NCBI RefSeq assembly: GCF_026625985.1 | Contig: NZ_CP113116.1 | Location: 930,001 to 994,000 of the forward strand | Length of the DNA stretch: 64,000 bases | DNA from: Mycobacterium sp. Aquia_213 | Lineage (GTDB): Bacteria > Actinomycetota > Actinomycetes > Mycobacteriales > Mycobacteriaceae | Reading direction: 5' to 3' | Shown here: in pieces, positions 50,325 to 58,914 of the stretch | Layout: the number at the start of each line of letters is the position of its first letter | Numbering within the stretch: position 1 is the first letter of the stretch | Translations under genes and position numbers: made by a program | Notes under the pieces: model-generated | What the model was told of the DNA's origin: nothing | Databases searched by the model: none | What the model saw: the letters and a program-made list of their open reading frames with translations, nothing else

Positions 50325-50813
50325 TCAGTGCGTCAGCCGCACCGACCATTCCGCATGCGGGACATCGTGCAGTTCACCCGACGGGTCGACCACCAAAGTC
50401 AGTAGCTGCACGACTATTCCGGTCAGCCGTCCGCGCTGCGGGTCGATCGCCGGGATCGTGACCGCGAGCCGGGTACCCGGACGGAACATGGTGGTCGCGG
50501 TGTTGGCCGGGTCTTCATACACCTGCAGCAGCCGCCACGGTGCCCGCGAAATCGCTTCGGGGACCGAGAGTTGCACCGGATAGTTGCCGTTGACCCGCAG
50601 CTCGCCCTGAGCCTTCGGTTGCTGGCAGTCGTCGAGGTTGAGCACGTTGCAGTACAGGTAGGGCCCCACCCGAACCGAGTGCCCGTGCGAATACGCGCTG
50701 ATCTCCGGTCGCTGCGGGCCGGAGTCGCGCACTAGCCACCAGGTGCCGACCCCGGCGCCCGCGGCCAGCAGCGTGACGACGACCGCAAGCGCCACGGCCA
50801 CACCACGTTTCAC
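50325..50813 (-). CDS. membrane-anchored exported protein, DUF2771-like (Rv0875c)
   Basis: 162 residues. An N-terminal hydrophobic anchor (GVAVALAVVVTLLAAGAGVGTWW) is followed by an extracytoplasmic domain with a short disulphide candidate (LYCNVLNLDDCQQ). The GTG start overlaps the MFS gene stop as GTGA. No catalytic signature. Conserved next to Rv0876c in mycobacteria, which suggests joint function at the membrane. Confidence 0.88.
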   Translation of the reverse strand: MKRGVAVALAVVVTLLAAGAGVGTWWLVRDSGPQRPEISAYSHGHSVRVGPYLYCNVLNLDDCQQPKAQGELRVNGNYPVQLSVPEAISRAPWRLLQVYEDPANTATTMFRPGTRLAVTIPAIDPQRGRLTGIVVQLLTLVVDPSGELHDVPHAEWSVRLTH

Positions 50814-52498
50814 TTCGGCACCGCCGCGGTCATGCCGTTGTCGCGGGGCATGCCTTCTTGTTCGACCATCACCGGCCGGTTACCGCCGAGGCCCGGGATC
50901 AACGAGTTGCCGCGGAAGCTGACGATGGTCTGGGCCAATCCCAGAATCAATATCGCACTGATGGCGGTGAAGCCTACCCACAGCTCGGTGTAGACCATTA
51001 CTCCCACCGCACCGCCCAACACCCAGGCCAGCTGCAGCGTCGACTCCGAGCGCCCGAATCCCGACGCCCGGGATTCCTCGGGCAGGTCGTCTTGCAGCGA
51101 TGCGTCCAGCGACGCCTTGCCGATTGCGGCGGCGGCGGAGGTGATCAGGGTGGCGATCGCGGCTGCCATCAGGGTGCCGGCCACCGCGGCGGCCAACGCG
51201 ACCGCGCACACCGCCACGGTGCAGCGCACCACCAGGATCGACGGCCTGCCCAGCTTCAGCCGCGCGCTGGTCATATTGCCGGCGAAGTTGCCGATCCCGG
51301 CCGCCGCGCCGATGATGCCCAGCATCGCGAGCTGAGCCCAGCCGTCGGCGGCTTCATGCGACTTTGCGACGAACGCGGGATACAGAAACAGGAACCCGAC
51401 CATCACCTTGATCGTGCAATTGCCCCACAGCGAGGTAATGATGTTGCGGCCCAATGGTTGTCGCAGTGCCCCGCTGACTTCCTTATGAAAGCTCCGCCGC
51501 GCCGGTTCGCTGTCGTGGCGATAGCTCAGGGTGGCGGGGACTTCACCGGCGGTCACCTCGACCCAGCGTGGAATCCGCATCGACAGCATCGCGCCGGCGA
51601 TCGTCACCGCGACCACCACGAACAACGACCCGGGCAGTTGTAAGAGCTGCGTGCCGGCGTACTCGACCCCGCCGGCGATCGCACCGCCGGCGATCGTGCC
51701 GCCGAGCAGACCGAACATGGTCAGCCGGGCGTTGACCCGCACCAGGTCGATGGTCGGCGGCATCACCCGTGGTGTCACCGCGCTGCGCAGCACACTGAAC
51801 GACTTCGAAAACACCATCATCGCGAGCGCGCACGGATACAGCACCCACGACGGGAAACTGCCGCTGGCGCCGTCGTAGTTCATGATCAGCACTACCGCCA
51901 ACACGGTGCGCAGCGCGAACGACAGAGCCAGCGCGACGCGGCGGCCGTGCTGCAGGCGGTCCAGGGCCGGACCGATGAGCGGTGCGATGACCGCGAAGGG
52001 CGCGATCGTAATCAACAGGTACAACGCAACTTTGGACTTACTCTCCCCGCTGGCCGCGGCAAAGAACAACGTGTTCGCCAGCGCCACGGCCATCGCCGAG
52101 TCGACCGCCGAGTTCGCGACCACCGGCCACGTCAGCGCCGTGAGGCCGGACTTGTCGGCGCCATCGGCGGTGGCCGCCCGCTGGACCATCCAGTACATCC
52201 GGGAGCCCATCTCGCGGCTGCGCATGGCGGCCGCGCGGGTGACGGTGATCCGTTCACGTTCACCAGGGGAGGGGCGGCGTGGCGGCGGGGTGTCGCGGTT
52301 CGGTGCCTTCTGCCGGCCCAGCGGCGGCAGATAGCGGTTGGCGCTGGGCGGCGGTGGCGGGCGCCGCGTGCGTCGATAGTCGGCGTCGTCGGTGGGGTAG
52401 TTGGCCATGCCGGGGTGCTGATTGGTCGAACCATTGCGGGTCCGGCGGCCCGAGTTGGGGCCCACGCGGCCCGGATCATCACGCCGCCGTCCAGACAC
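50810..52498 (-). CDS. MFS-type transmembrane transporter (Rv0876c)
   Basis: 562 residues. A 100-residue Pro/Arg-rich cytoplasmic N-terminus precedes about 10-12 membrane helices (first near SAVDSAMAVALANTLFFAAAS; second half starting near NIITSLWGNCTIKVMVGFLFL). The loop PLIGPALDRLQHGRRVAL is MFS-like. GTG at 52498 with GAGAAT six bases upstream suggests a leaderless message; an ATG 30 codons in would give 532 residues. Substrate unknown. Divergent from the DUF3027 gene. Confidence 0.88.
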   Translation of the reverse strand: MSGRRRDDPGRVGPNSGRRTRNGSTNQHPGMANYPTDDADYRRTRRPPPPPSANRYLPPLGRQKAPNRDTPPPRRPSPGERERITVTRAAAMRSREMGSRMYWMVQRAATADGADKSGLTALTWPVVANSAVDSAMAVALANTLFFAAASGESKSKVALYLLITIAPFAVIAPLIGPALDRLQHGRRVALALSFALRTVLAVVLIMNYDGASGSFPSWVLYPCALAMMVFSKSFSVLRSAVTPRVMPPTIDLVRVNARLTMFGLLGGTIAGGAIAGGVEYAGTQLLQLPGSLFVVVAVTIAGAMLSMRIPRWVEVTAGEVPATLSYRHDSEPARRSFHKEVSGALRQPLGRNIITSLWGNCTIKVMVGFLFLYPAFVAKSHEAADGWAQLAMLGIIGAAAGIGNFAGNMTSARLKLGRPSILVVRCTVAVCAVALAAAVAGTLMAAAIATLITSAAAAIGKASLDASLQDDLPEESRASGFGRSESTLQLAWVLGGAVGVMVYTELWVGFTAISAILILGLAQTIVSFRGNSLIPGLGGNRPVMVEQEGMPRDNGMTAAVPK

Positions 52499-52582
52499 AA
52501 ATCAATTCTCTCTTATACCGAGGGGCAACCGGGCGTGGCTCGCCAACCTAGTATTGGAGACGCAATGCATGGAGAAGAGAGC

Positions 52583-53614
52583 GTGACCGGGCCCATCGAG
52601 GAATCCGCCGTGGCAACCGTGGCCGAGTGGCCCGACGGGTTGGCGGCGGTGCTTCGGGGTGCGGTCGATCAGGCCAGGGCAGCCGTCGCGGAGTTCAGCG
52701 GACCCGACGCGGTAGGGGATTACCTGGGCGTCAGTTACGAGGACCCGACCGCCGCCACCCACCGATTCTTGGCTCACCTGCCTGGTTACACCGGGTGGCA
52801 GTGGGCCGCCGTCGTAGCCGCTTACCCCGGCGCCGACCAGGCCACCATCAGTGAAGTCGTGCTGATCCCCGGGCCCACGTCGCTGCTGGCGCCCGATTGG
52901 GTGCCGTGGGACCAGCGGGTGCGAAAAGGGGATTTGAGCCCCGGCGATCTGCTGCCGCCGGCGGCGAACGACGAGCGGCTGGTCCCCGGTTTCACCTCCA
53001 GCGGCGACCCGCAGGTCGACGAGACGGCCGCCGAGGTCGGGCTGGGCCGGCGTTGGGTGATGGGTCTGTGGGGTCGCGCCGACGCGGCCGAGCGATGGCA
53101 CACCGGGGACTACGGTCCCGACTCGGCGATGGCGCGGTCCACCAAGCGGGTGTGCCGCGACTGCGGCTTCTTCCTGCCGCTGGCGGGATCGCTGGGCGCG
53201 ATGTTCGGGGTATGCGGCAACGAGCTGTCGGCCGACGGACACATCGTCGACAAGCAGTACGGCTGCGGCGCCCACTCCGACACACCGGCGCCGGCGGGCA
53301 GCGGTTCGCCGGCGTACGAGCCTTTCGACGACGGTGTCCTCGACGTGATGGCGCCGCCGGACCCCACGGCAGAGCTGGCCGAGCCGCCGGCAGATCCGCC
53401 GGAGGCCCCGGCCGATGGGACCGAGCCGCCCGAAGAATTGCCCGAGGCGTCGGCAGATTCCGCAGCGGAATCCGCTGCGGTGCCCGAGGCCGTCGCCGAG
53501 ACCGTGGCCGAGACATCCGAGGTGCCGCAGGCTTCCGAAACACTCGAAGCGCCGGCCGAGTCACCCGAAGCCGCGTCGGACGCCCCGGAATCCGCGACGG
53601 ACTCGCCCGACTAG
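52583..53614 (+). CDS. DUF3027 family protein (Rv0877)
   Basis: 343 residues. Residues 1-240 form the DUF3027 core with a probable zinc site (CRDCGFFLPLAGSLGAMFGVCGN ... QYGCGAH). The last 100 residues are an acidic Pro/Ala/Glu-rich tail that is much longer than in M. tuberculosis (262 residues total, from memory). I use the GTG at 52583, eight bases after GGAGAAG; an ATG at 52565 close to a -10-like TAGTAT (52549-52554) is a real alternative. Overlaps the DUF2530 gene by four bases. Function unknown. Confidence 0.88.
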   Translation: MTGPIEESAVATVAEWPDGLAAVLRGAVDQARAAVAEFSGPDAVGDYLGVSYEDPTAATHRFLAHLPGYTGWQWAAVVAAYPGADQATISEVVLIPGPTSLLAPDWVPWDQRVRKGDLSPGDLLPPAANDERLVPGFTSSGDPQVDETAAEVGLGRRWVMGLWGRADAAERWHTGDYGPDSAMARSTKRVCRDCGFFLPLAGSLGAMFGVCGNELSADGHIVDKQYGCGAHSDTPAPAGSGSPAYEPFDDGVLDVMAPPDPTAELAEPPADPPEAPADGTEPPEELPEASADSAAESAAVPEAVAETVAETSEVPQASETLEAPAESPEAASDAPESATDSPD

Positions 53615-53889
53615 TTATTGCCGTCGAGAAAGGTTTCCAGACCCTTCTGTGCGCCGCGCTCGCCACGTCGGGCACCGGCGAGCTGCAGCAAGAAGATCGA
53701 CGTACCCACGACGCCAGTTCCCAGCCCGGCCAGCGCGATCGGACGCCAATTCTCTAGGGCGGGAACAAGAAACGCGACGGCCACGGCGATCAGCCAGCCC
53801 ACGGCGCCGATGGCGATGAACGGCCACACCCGCAGCAGCACGGGTGGCAGCGGTGGTGGCTCGGGAGTCGGGCCGGGTTCGGCGCTCAT
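53611..53889 (-). CDS. DUF2530 two-helix membrane protein (Rv0879c)
   Basis: 92 residues with a Pro-rich N-terminus and two membrane helices (FIAIGAVGWLIAVAVAFLV and IALAGLGTGVVGTSIFLLQL), then a basic tail. ATG at 53889. It directly abuts the DUF3027 gene; the PPE13 gene found between them in M. tuberculosis is missing. Function unknown. Confidence 0.85.
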   Translation of the reverse strand: MSAEPGPTPEPPPLPPVLLRVWPFIAIGAVGWLIAVAVAFLVPALENWRPIALAGLGTGVVGTSIFLLQLAGARRGERGAQKGLETFLDGNN

Positions 53890-54020
53890 CGCGATCAATC
53901 TAACCCGCAGCCGAGGCCGCCGCGGCGCGGGTTGCGGGCGGCCGTCTTGGCGAATGCGTCGTAGGCCACCCTTCGACGTTTCTTAGCCCGAATTCTCGAG
54001 TTCCGATGTAACCTCGCGCC

Positions 54021-54452
54021 ATGCCTGACAGCGATGCGCGGCTGGCGGCCGACCTGTCGTTGGCGGTCATGCGGCTGGCCCGCCAACTGCGGTTTCGGAA
54101 TCCGTCCGCTCCGGTATCGCTTTCTCAGCTGTCGGCATTGACGACCCTGGCCAACGAGGGCGCGATGACGCCCGGCGCCTTGGCGATTCGCGAACGCGTC
54201 CGGCCTCCGTCGATGACCCGGGTGATCGCGTCGCTCGCCGACGAGGGCTTCGTGGACCGCACCCCGCACCCCGTCGACGGCCGGCAGGTGCTGGTGTCGG
54301 TTTCGGAGTCGGGAGCCGAATTGGTCAAAGCGGCCCGGCGCGCCCGTCAGGAGTGGCTGGCCGAACAGCTCGCGACGATGGACAGCGATAAGCGCGCCAC
54401 CCTTCGCGAGGCGGCCGACTTGATGTTGGCGCTGGTCGACGAAAGCCCGTGA
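54021..54452 (+). CDS. MarR-family transcriptional regulator (Rv0880)
   Basis: 143 residues with a winged helix: SLSQLSALTTLANEGAMTPGAL, then VRPPSMTRVIASLADEGFVDRTPHPVDGRQVLVSVS (recognition helix and wing). Forms dimers on palindromic DNA. The stop overlaps the methyltransferase GTG as GTGA. No ribosome site precedes the ATG; TGTAAC ends eight bases upstream, possibly leaderless. Confidence 0.92.
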   Translation: MPDSDARLAADLSLAVMRLARQLRFRNPSAPVSLSQLSALTTLANEGAMTPGALAIRERVRPPSMTRVIASLADEGFVDRTPHPVDGRQVLVSVSESGAELVKAARRARQEWLAEQLATMDSDKRATLREAADLMLALVDESP

Positions 54453-55279
54453 GTTCGCGCCTGGATGTCCAGGACGTCGACGATCCCGACGACCCTCGGC
54501 TCGACGATTTCCGTGACCTGAACAGCATCGACCGGCGCCCCGACCTGCCCACCGGCAAAGGGCTGGTGATCGCCGAAGGTGTGCTGGTCGTGCAGCGCAT
54601 GCTGGCGTCCCGGTTCACCCCGCACGCCCTGCTCGGCACCGAGCGCAGGCTCGAGGAACTCAAGGACGACTTGCCCGGCCCGGCATGCTCGGCACCGTTC
54701 TACCGGACATCCGCCGAGGTCATGGCGCAGGTGGTCGGCTTCCACCTCAACCGCGGGGTGCTGGCCGCCGCGCGACGCGTGCCCGAGCCGAGCGTGGGCC
54801 AGCTGGTCGAGGGCGCGCGAACCATCGCCGTGCTCGAAGGCGTCAACGACCACGAAAACCTGGGCTCCATCTTCCGCAATGCGGCCGGGCTGGGCGTGGA
54901 CGCGGTGGTGTTCGGCAGCGGCTGCGCCGATCCGCTGTACCGACGCGCCGTGCGGGTGTCGATGGGGCATGCGCTGCTGGTGCCGTATGCCCGCTCCGCG
55001 AACTGGCCCGCCGATCTCGGGATGCTGAAAGAGAGCGGCTTCCGGCTGCTCGCGATGACCCCGGACGGCGAGGCGCGCGTGCTGGCCGAAGCGATGGCCG
55101 CCGCGCGCGACGACCGGGTCGCGGTGCTGGTCGGCGCCGAAGGGCCGGGCCTGACTCCGGCCGCCCTGAAGTTGAGCGACGTGCGGGTACGCATCCCGAT
55201 GTCACGCGGCACGGATTCGCTCAACGTCGCGACTGCCGCGGCGTTGGCGTTCTACGAGCGGGTTAGGCTCGGCGCGTGA
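54449..55279 (+). CDS. SpoU/TrmH-family RNA 2'-O-methyltransferase (Rv0881)
   Basis: 276 residues, SPOUT fold. Motif 1 NDHENLGSIFRNAAGLGVDAVV at about 131, motif 2 VLVGAEGPGL at about 226, motif 3 IPMSRGTDSLNVATAAAL near the end. The N-terminal part (VIAEGVLVVQRMLASRF) is an RNA-binding L30e-like domain. Methylates rRNA or tRNA ribose; target unknown. GTG start overlapping marR and ATGA-like overlap with the next gene. Confidence 0.92.
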   Translation: MSSRLDVQDVDDPDDPRLDDFRDLNSIDRRPDLPTGKGLVIAEGVLVVQRMLASRFTPHALLGTERRLEELKDDLPGPACSAPFYRTSAEVMAQVVGFHLNRGVLAAARRVPEPSVGQLVEGARTIAVLEGVNDHENLGSIFRNAAGLGVDAVVFGSGCADPLYRRAVRVSMGHALLVPYARSANWPADLGMLKESGFRLLAMTPDGEARVLAEAMAAARDDRVAVLVGAEGPGLTPAALKLSDVRVRIPMSRGTDSLNVATAAALAFYERVRLGA

Positions 55280-55566
55280 GCGACAAATTCGGCCAGCGCA
55301 CCCAGTCTGTGCCCTGGGCAACGGGTTTGACGGTCGCGGGGTTTGTCGCCGCGGTGACCGGCGCGGCGATTGTGGTGCTCAGTCTCGGTCTGGTCCGGGT
55401 GCATCCGCTGTTGGCCGTCGGGCTCAATGTGGTGGCCGCGGGGGGACTGGCGCCGACGCTGTGGGGGTGGCGGCGCACACCGGTGCTGCGCTGGTTTGTG
55501 CTGGGCGCGGGTGTGGGTGTGACGATCGCGTGGCTGGCGCTGCTCGCGCTCACGCTGTCGAGCTAG
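55276..55566 (+). CDS. DUF2537 membrane protein (Rv0882)
   Basis: 96 residues with three hydrophobic helices (GLTVAGFVAAVTGAAIVVLSL, PLLAVGLNVVAAGGLAPTLW, WFVLGAGVGVTIAWLALLAL). GTG start overlapping the methyltransferase stop by four bases; last gene of the marR operon. Overlaps sepH by four bases at the 3' ends. Function unknown. Confidence 0.88.
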   Translation: MSDKFGQRTQSVPWATGLTVAGFVAAVTGAAIVVLSLGLVRVHPLLAVGLNVVAAGGLAPTLWGWRRTPVLRWFVLGAGVGVTIAWLALLALTLSS

Positions 55567-56333
55567 CGCTGTCCGCCCGAGCGCACTCCGAGCAGCACGT
55601 CCTCCCAGGCCGGAATCACGGGTTTGCCGCGACGGCTGTGCACCGGCGGCCCCGGCGGCGCGGCGGGTGCCGGCTGCGCGGGCGCTGCCGCAGCGGGTTC
55701 TTCGAACTCGACGTGGGCCACGCGGGCAAGCGGGCGCAGCGGACGCTCGAAGTTCGGGTCGATCAGCTCACTGGCCGCGTCGTCGATCGCGGTGACCGTT
55801 CCGCCGTGGGCGCCCGGCATGAAGCAGAAATGTGCCAGGTTGTCGGAGCGGCCGACCTTCCACGCCAGTTGCGCGGTCCAGCGGTTGTCCTCATTGCGCC
55901 ACGCGTCCCAGCTGAGTCCGCTGGGGTCCAGACCGCGCGCGACCATTGCGGTGCTCACCGTCTCCAGCAGGGTCATCACCGCGGGGCCGTCGGCAAGCAT
56001 CGGATGTGCGGCCGTTGCCAACTCGGCGGCGCGGTAGCGCTCCAGCAACACCGGGTGGGCGAACCGGCGGACCCGCGAGATGTCTGAGCCCGACGCCGCG
56101 GCCACCTGCTCGACGGACGCGCCGGCCCGGATCTTGGCCTGAATTTCCTTGGGGCTCAGCATGTTGGTGACCTCGATGTCGAGGTGCGGTTGCTCCGGCG
56201 GCGCCACTTCCTTGCGCACCAGGTCCCGCAGTCGATCGTCGGCCGCCAGCTTGAATTGCTCCGCGGGGTCATCGCCCTCGCAGAGGATGTATTTGCTGTC
56301 GGCGTCGAGCCCAACTACCTTGAGTTCCCGCAT
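55563..56333 (-). CDS. sepH: septation protein SepH
   Basis: 256 residues. The N-terminal DUF3071 domain (MRELKVVGLDADSKYILCEG) has a helix-turn-helix (LSPKEIQAKIRAGASVEQVAAASGSD) at about 58-85, followed by a conserved DNRWTAQLAWKVGRSDNLAHF region and a Pro/Ala linker. Actinobacterial SepH binds FtsZ and promotes Z-ring formation. ATG with GAGGAG upstream. Orthologue of Rv0883c. Confidence 0.92.
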   Translation of the reverse strand: MRELKVVGLDADSKYILCEGDDPAEQFKLAADDRLRDLVRKEVAPPEQPHLDIEVTNMLSPKEIQAKIRAGASVEQVAAASGSDISRVRRFAHPVLLERYRAAELATAAHPMLADGPAVMTLLETVSTAMVARGLDPSGLSWDAWRNEDNRWTAQLAWKVGRSDNLAHFCFMPGAHGGTVTAIDDAASELIDPNFERPLRPLARVAHVEFEEPAAAAPAQPAPAAPPGPPVHSRRGKPVIPAWEDVLLGVRSGGQR

Positions 56334-56513
56334 GGCTTCTCCTCGCAGGCTTTGTGCAGGTCAGCGACGACCCATCACTGTGCCGCACTCTAGTCCAGCT
56401 AACGCCCACAACCTGTGCTGACACGCTGGGCGGTTTGCGCAGGGATGGCCGACGGGTCGGTATTGAATTTGTCCGGCTCCTCAGCTGCCCGGTCCGGGCC
56501 GCATCGTCGCGAA

Positions 56514-57626
56514 CTACAGCCGTTCGACGACCCAGTCGACGCACTGCGTCAACGCGCTGACGTCGTCGGGGTCGACCGCGGGGAACATCGCGATCCTCAA
56601 CTGGTTGCGGCCGAGCTTGCGATACGGCTCGGTGTCGACGATCCCGTTAGCCCGCAAAGTCTTGGCGACCGCCGCGGCGTCGACGTCGTCGACGAAATCG
56701 ATCGTGCCCACCACCTGGGAGCGCAGCGCCGGGTCGGAGACGAACGGCGTGGTGTACGGCCGCTCCTGCGCCCATGAGTACAACCGCTGCGACGAGTCCG
56801 CCGTGCGCTTGACCGCCCAGTCCAGTCCGCCGTTGCCCAGCATCCAGTCGAGCTGTTCGGCCATCAGCGCCAGCGTGCCGATCGCGGGGGTGTTGTACGT
56901 CTGATCCTTGAGGCTGTTCTCGATCGCGATGGGCAGCGAGAGGAAGTCGGGAACCCAGCGTCCGGACGCGGCGATGGCCTCGACCCGGGCCAACGCGGCG
57001 GGGCTCAGGATGGCCAGCCACAATCCGCCGTCGCTGGCGAAGTTCTTCTGCGGCGAGAAGTAATAGGCATCGGTGTCGGCGATGTCGACCGGCAGCCCGC
57101 CCGCGCCCGACGTGGCATCGATGAGAACCAGCGCGTCACCCGCCGGGCGCCGGATCGGGACAGCGACGCCGGTCGACGTCTCGTTGTGCGCCCACGCGGT
57201 CACGTCGACGGACGGGTCGGTCTGCGGCTCGGGTGCGCTGCCGGCGTCGGCCTTGACGATGATCGGATCCCCGACGAACGGGTTGTTGGCGACCGCCGAG
57301 GCGAACTTCGAGCTGAACTCGCCATAGGTCAGGTGCAGTGAGCGTTTGTCGATCAGCCCGAACGCGGCGGCGTCCCAGAACGCGGTCGCGCCACCGTTGC
57401 CCACGATGACCTCGTACCCGTCGGGCGCTGAGAACAGCTCCGACACCCCCTTGCGCACCCGGCCCACCAGATTCTTGACCGGCGCCTGCCGGTGCGAGGT
57501 GCCGAACAACGCGGCCGCGGTCGTCGTCAGTGCCTGTAGTTGTTCGGGTCGGACCTTGGATGGGCCGCAGCCGAAGCGGCCGTCACGGGGTTTGATGTCA
57601 GCGGGAATCTGAAGCTGGTCAGCCAT
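56514..57626 (-). CDS. serC: phosphoserine aminotransferase SerC
   Basis: 370 residues, class V aminotransferase: RFGCGPSKVRPEQL, the PLP region VTAWAHNETSTGVAVPI, VLIDATSGAGGLPVD and the lysine in YYFSPQKNFASDGG. Converts 3-phosphohydroxypyruvate to phosphoserine. ATG at 57626; a GTG two codons earlier is equally possible. The intergenic region to Rv0885 contains a CRP-like site at 57735-57750; serC is a reported CRP target in M. tuberculosis. Orthologue of Rv0884c. Confidence 0.95.
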   Translation of the reverse strand: MADQLQIPADIKPRDGRFGCGPSKVRPEQLQALTTTAAALFGTSHRQAPVKNLVGRVRKGVSELFSAPDGYEVIVGNGGATAFWDAAAFGLIDKRSLHLTYGEFSSKFASAVANNPFVGDPIIVKADAGSAPEPQTDPSVDVTAWAHNETSTGVAVPIRRPAGDALVLIDATSGAGGLPVDIADTDAYYFSPQKNFASDGGLWLAILSPAALARVEAIAASGRWVPDFLSLPIAIENSLKDQTYNTPAIGTLALMAEQLDWMLGNGGLDWAVKRTADSSQRLYSWAQERPYTTPFVSDPALRSQVVGTIDFVDDVDAAAVAKTLRANGIVDTEPYRKLGRNQLRIAMFPAVDPDDVSALTQCVDWVVERL

Positions 57627-57734
57627 GCTCACCAGGGTAGTGAGCCGACTCGCGACGGCATGGGGGCGGGCCGTTTGTTGTGCCCCGCCAGCGGCTACCT
57701 AACGCCTGGCAGCGCTGTTGCAGCGGCACCAAAG

Positions 57735-57830
57735 TGTGAGCCAGGCCACACCAAGTCGGTGACCACTGGTCAGGCAACAGTGTTTGCGGGGCCCTAGTCA
57801 GTTCCCGGTACCTGCGGTACTGTCTAGACA
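57735..57830. promoter_or_regulatory. serC/Rv0885 divergent control region with CRP-like site and two palindromes
   Basis: TGTGAGCCAGGCCACA (57735-57750) fits the CRP consensus except for one T-to-C. TGACCACTGGTCA (57760-57772) is an odd-centred perfect palindrome. TGTCTAGACA (57821-57830) is a perfect 10-bp palindrome about 41 bases before the rightward ATG. The first is oriented for serC activation; the last would suit control of the rightward gene. Confidence 0.6.
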
Positions 57831-57871
57831 TACGACGTCCAAATGTAAACCTCGTTGGGGAGGGCTTGGGT

Positions 57872-58897
57872 ATGGCTAGGACGCGAATGGTCCGGCGCTG
57901 GCGCAACAAGATGGAAGTGCGCGACGACGCCGAGTACGTGAAGATGCTCGCCACACTGTCTGAGGGGTCGGTGCGGCGAAACTTCAACCCATACACCGAC
58001 ATCGATTGGGAGTCACCGGAGTTCGCCGTCACCGAGAACGACCCGCGGTGGATTCTCCCGGCGACCGACCCGTTGGGCCGTCATCCCTGGTATCAGGCAC
58101 AGCCCGAAGAGCGCCAGATCAAGATAGGTATGTGGCGCCAGGCGAACGTGGCCAAGGTGGGTCTGCACTTCGAGTCGATCCTGATCCGCGGCCTGATGAA
58201 CTACACCTTCTGGGTGCCGAACGGATCTCCGGAGTATCGGTACTGCTTGCACGAATCGGTTGAAGAGTGCAACCACACCATGATGTTCCAGGAGATGGTC
58301 AACCGGATCGGTGCCGACGTCCCGGGCATGCCGCGGGTGCTGAAGTGGGTCTCGCCGTTGGTCCCGCTGGCCGCTGGGCCGTTGCCGATCGCGTTCTTCA
58401 TCGGCGTGCTGGCCGGTGAGGAACCGATTGACCACACGCAGAAAAATGTGCTGCGCGAAGGCAAGTCGCTGCACCCGATCATGGAACGGGTGATGGCGAT
58501 TCACGTGGCCGAGGAGGCGCGGCACATTTCGTTCGCGCACGAGTTCCTGCGGAAGCGGCTGCCGCATTTGACCAAGAGGCAGCGGTTCTGGACCGCGCTG
58601 TTCTTGCCGCTGACGATGAAAGCGTTGTGCCGCGCAATTGTGGTGCCGCCCAAGGCCTTCTGGCGCGAGTTCGACATCCCGCGCGAGGTCAAGAAGGAAC
58701 TGTTCTTCCGCTCGCCGGAATCGCGCAAGTGGCTCAGCGACATGTTTGGCGATGTGCGGATGTTGGCCTACGACACCGGCCTGATGGAAAACCGCTCCGC
58801 ACGGCTGATGTGGCGGATCTGCAAGATCAACGGCAAGCCGTCGCGCTACCGCAGTGAGCCACAGCGCCAGCACCTGTCCGCCGTCCCGGCCGCGTAG
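57872..58897 (+). CDS. AurF-type di-iron oxygenase (Rv0885)
   Basis: 341 residues, mostly helical. Candidate iron ligands are in HESVEECNHTMMFQEMVNRIG and in the repeat HVAEEARHISFAHEFLRKR, the paired ExxH motifs of p-aminobenzoate N-oxygenase-like enzymes. The ATG at 57872 has GGGGAGGG seven bases upstream; the TTG two codons earlier is rejected. It is followed after 17 bases by fprB, a ferredoxin-reductase that could feed it electrons. Substrate unknown. Confidence 0.9.
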   Translation: MARTRMVRRWRNKMEVRDDAEYVKMLATLSEGSVRRNFNPYTDIDWESPEFAVTENDPRWILPATDPLGRHPWYQAQPEERQIKIGMWRQANVAKVGLHFESILIRGLMNYTFWVPNGSPEYRYCLHESVEECNHTMMFQEMVNRIGADVPGMPRVLKWVSPLVPLAAGPLPIAFFIGVLAGEEPIDHTQKNVLREGKSLHPIMERVMAIHVAEEARHISFAHEFLRKRLPHLTKRQRFWTALFLPLTMKALCRAIVVPPKAFWREFDIPREVKKELFFRSPESRKWLSDMFGDVRMLAYDTGLMENRSARLMWRICKINGKPSRYRSEPQRQHLSAVPAA

Positions 58898-58914
58898 CCG
58901 CTGCGAGTTCGCTT

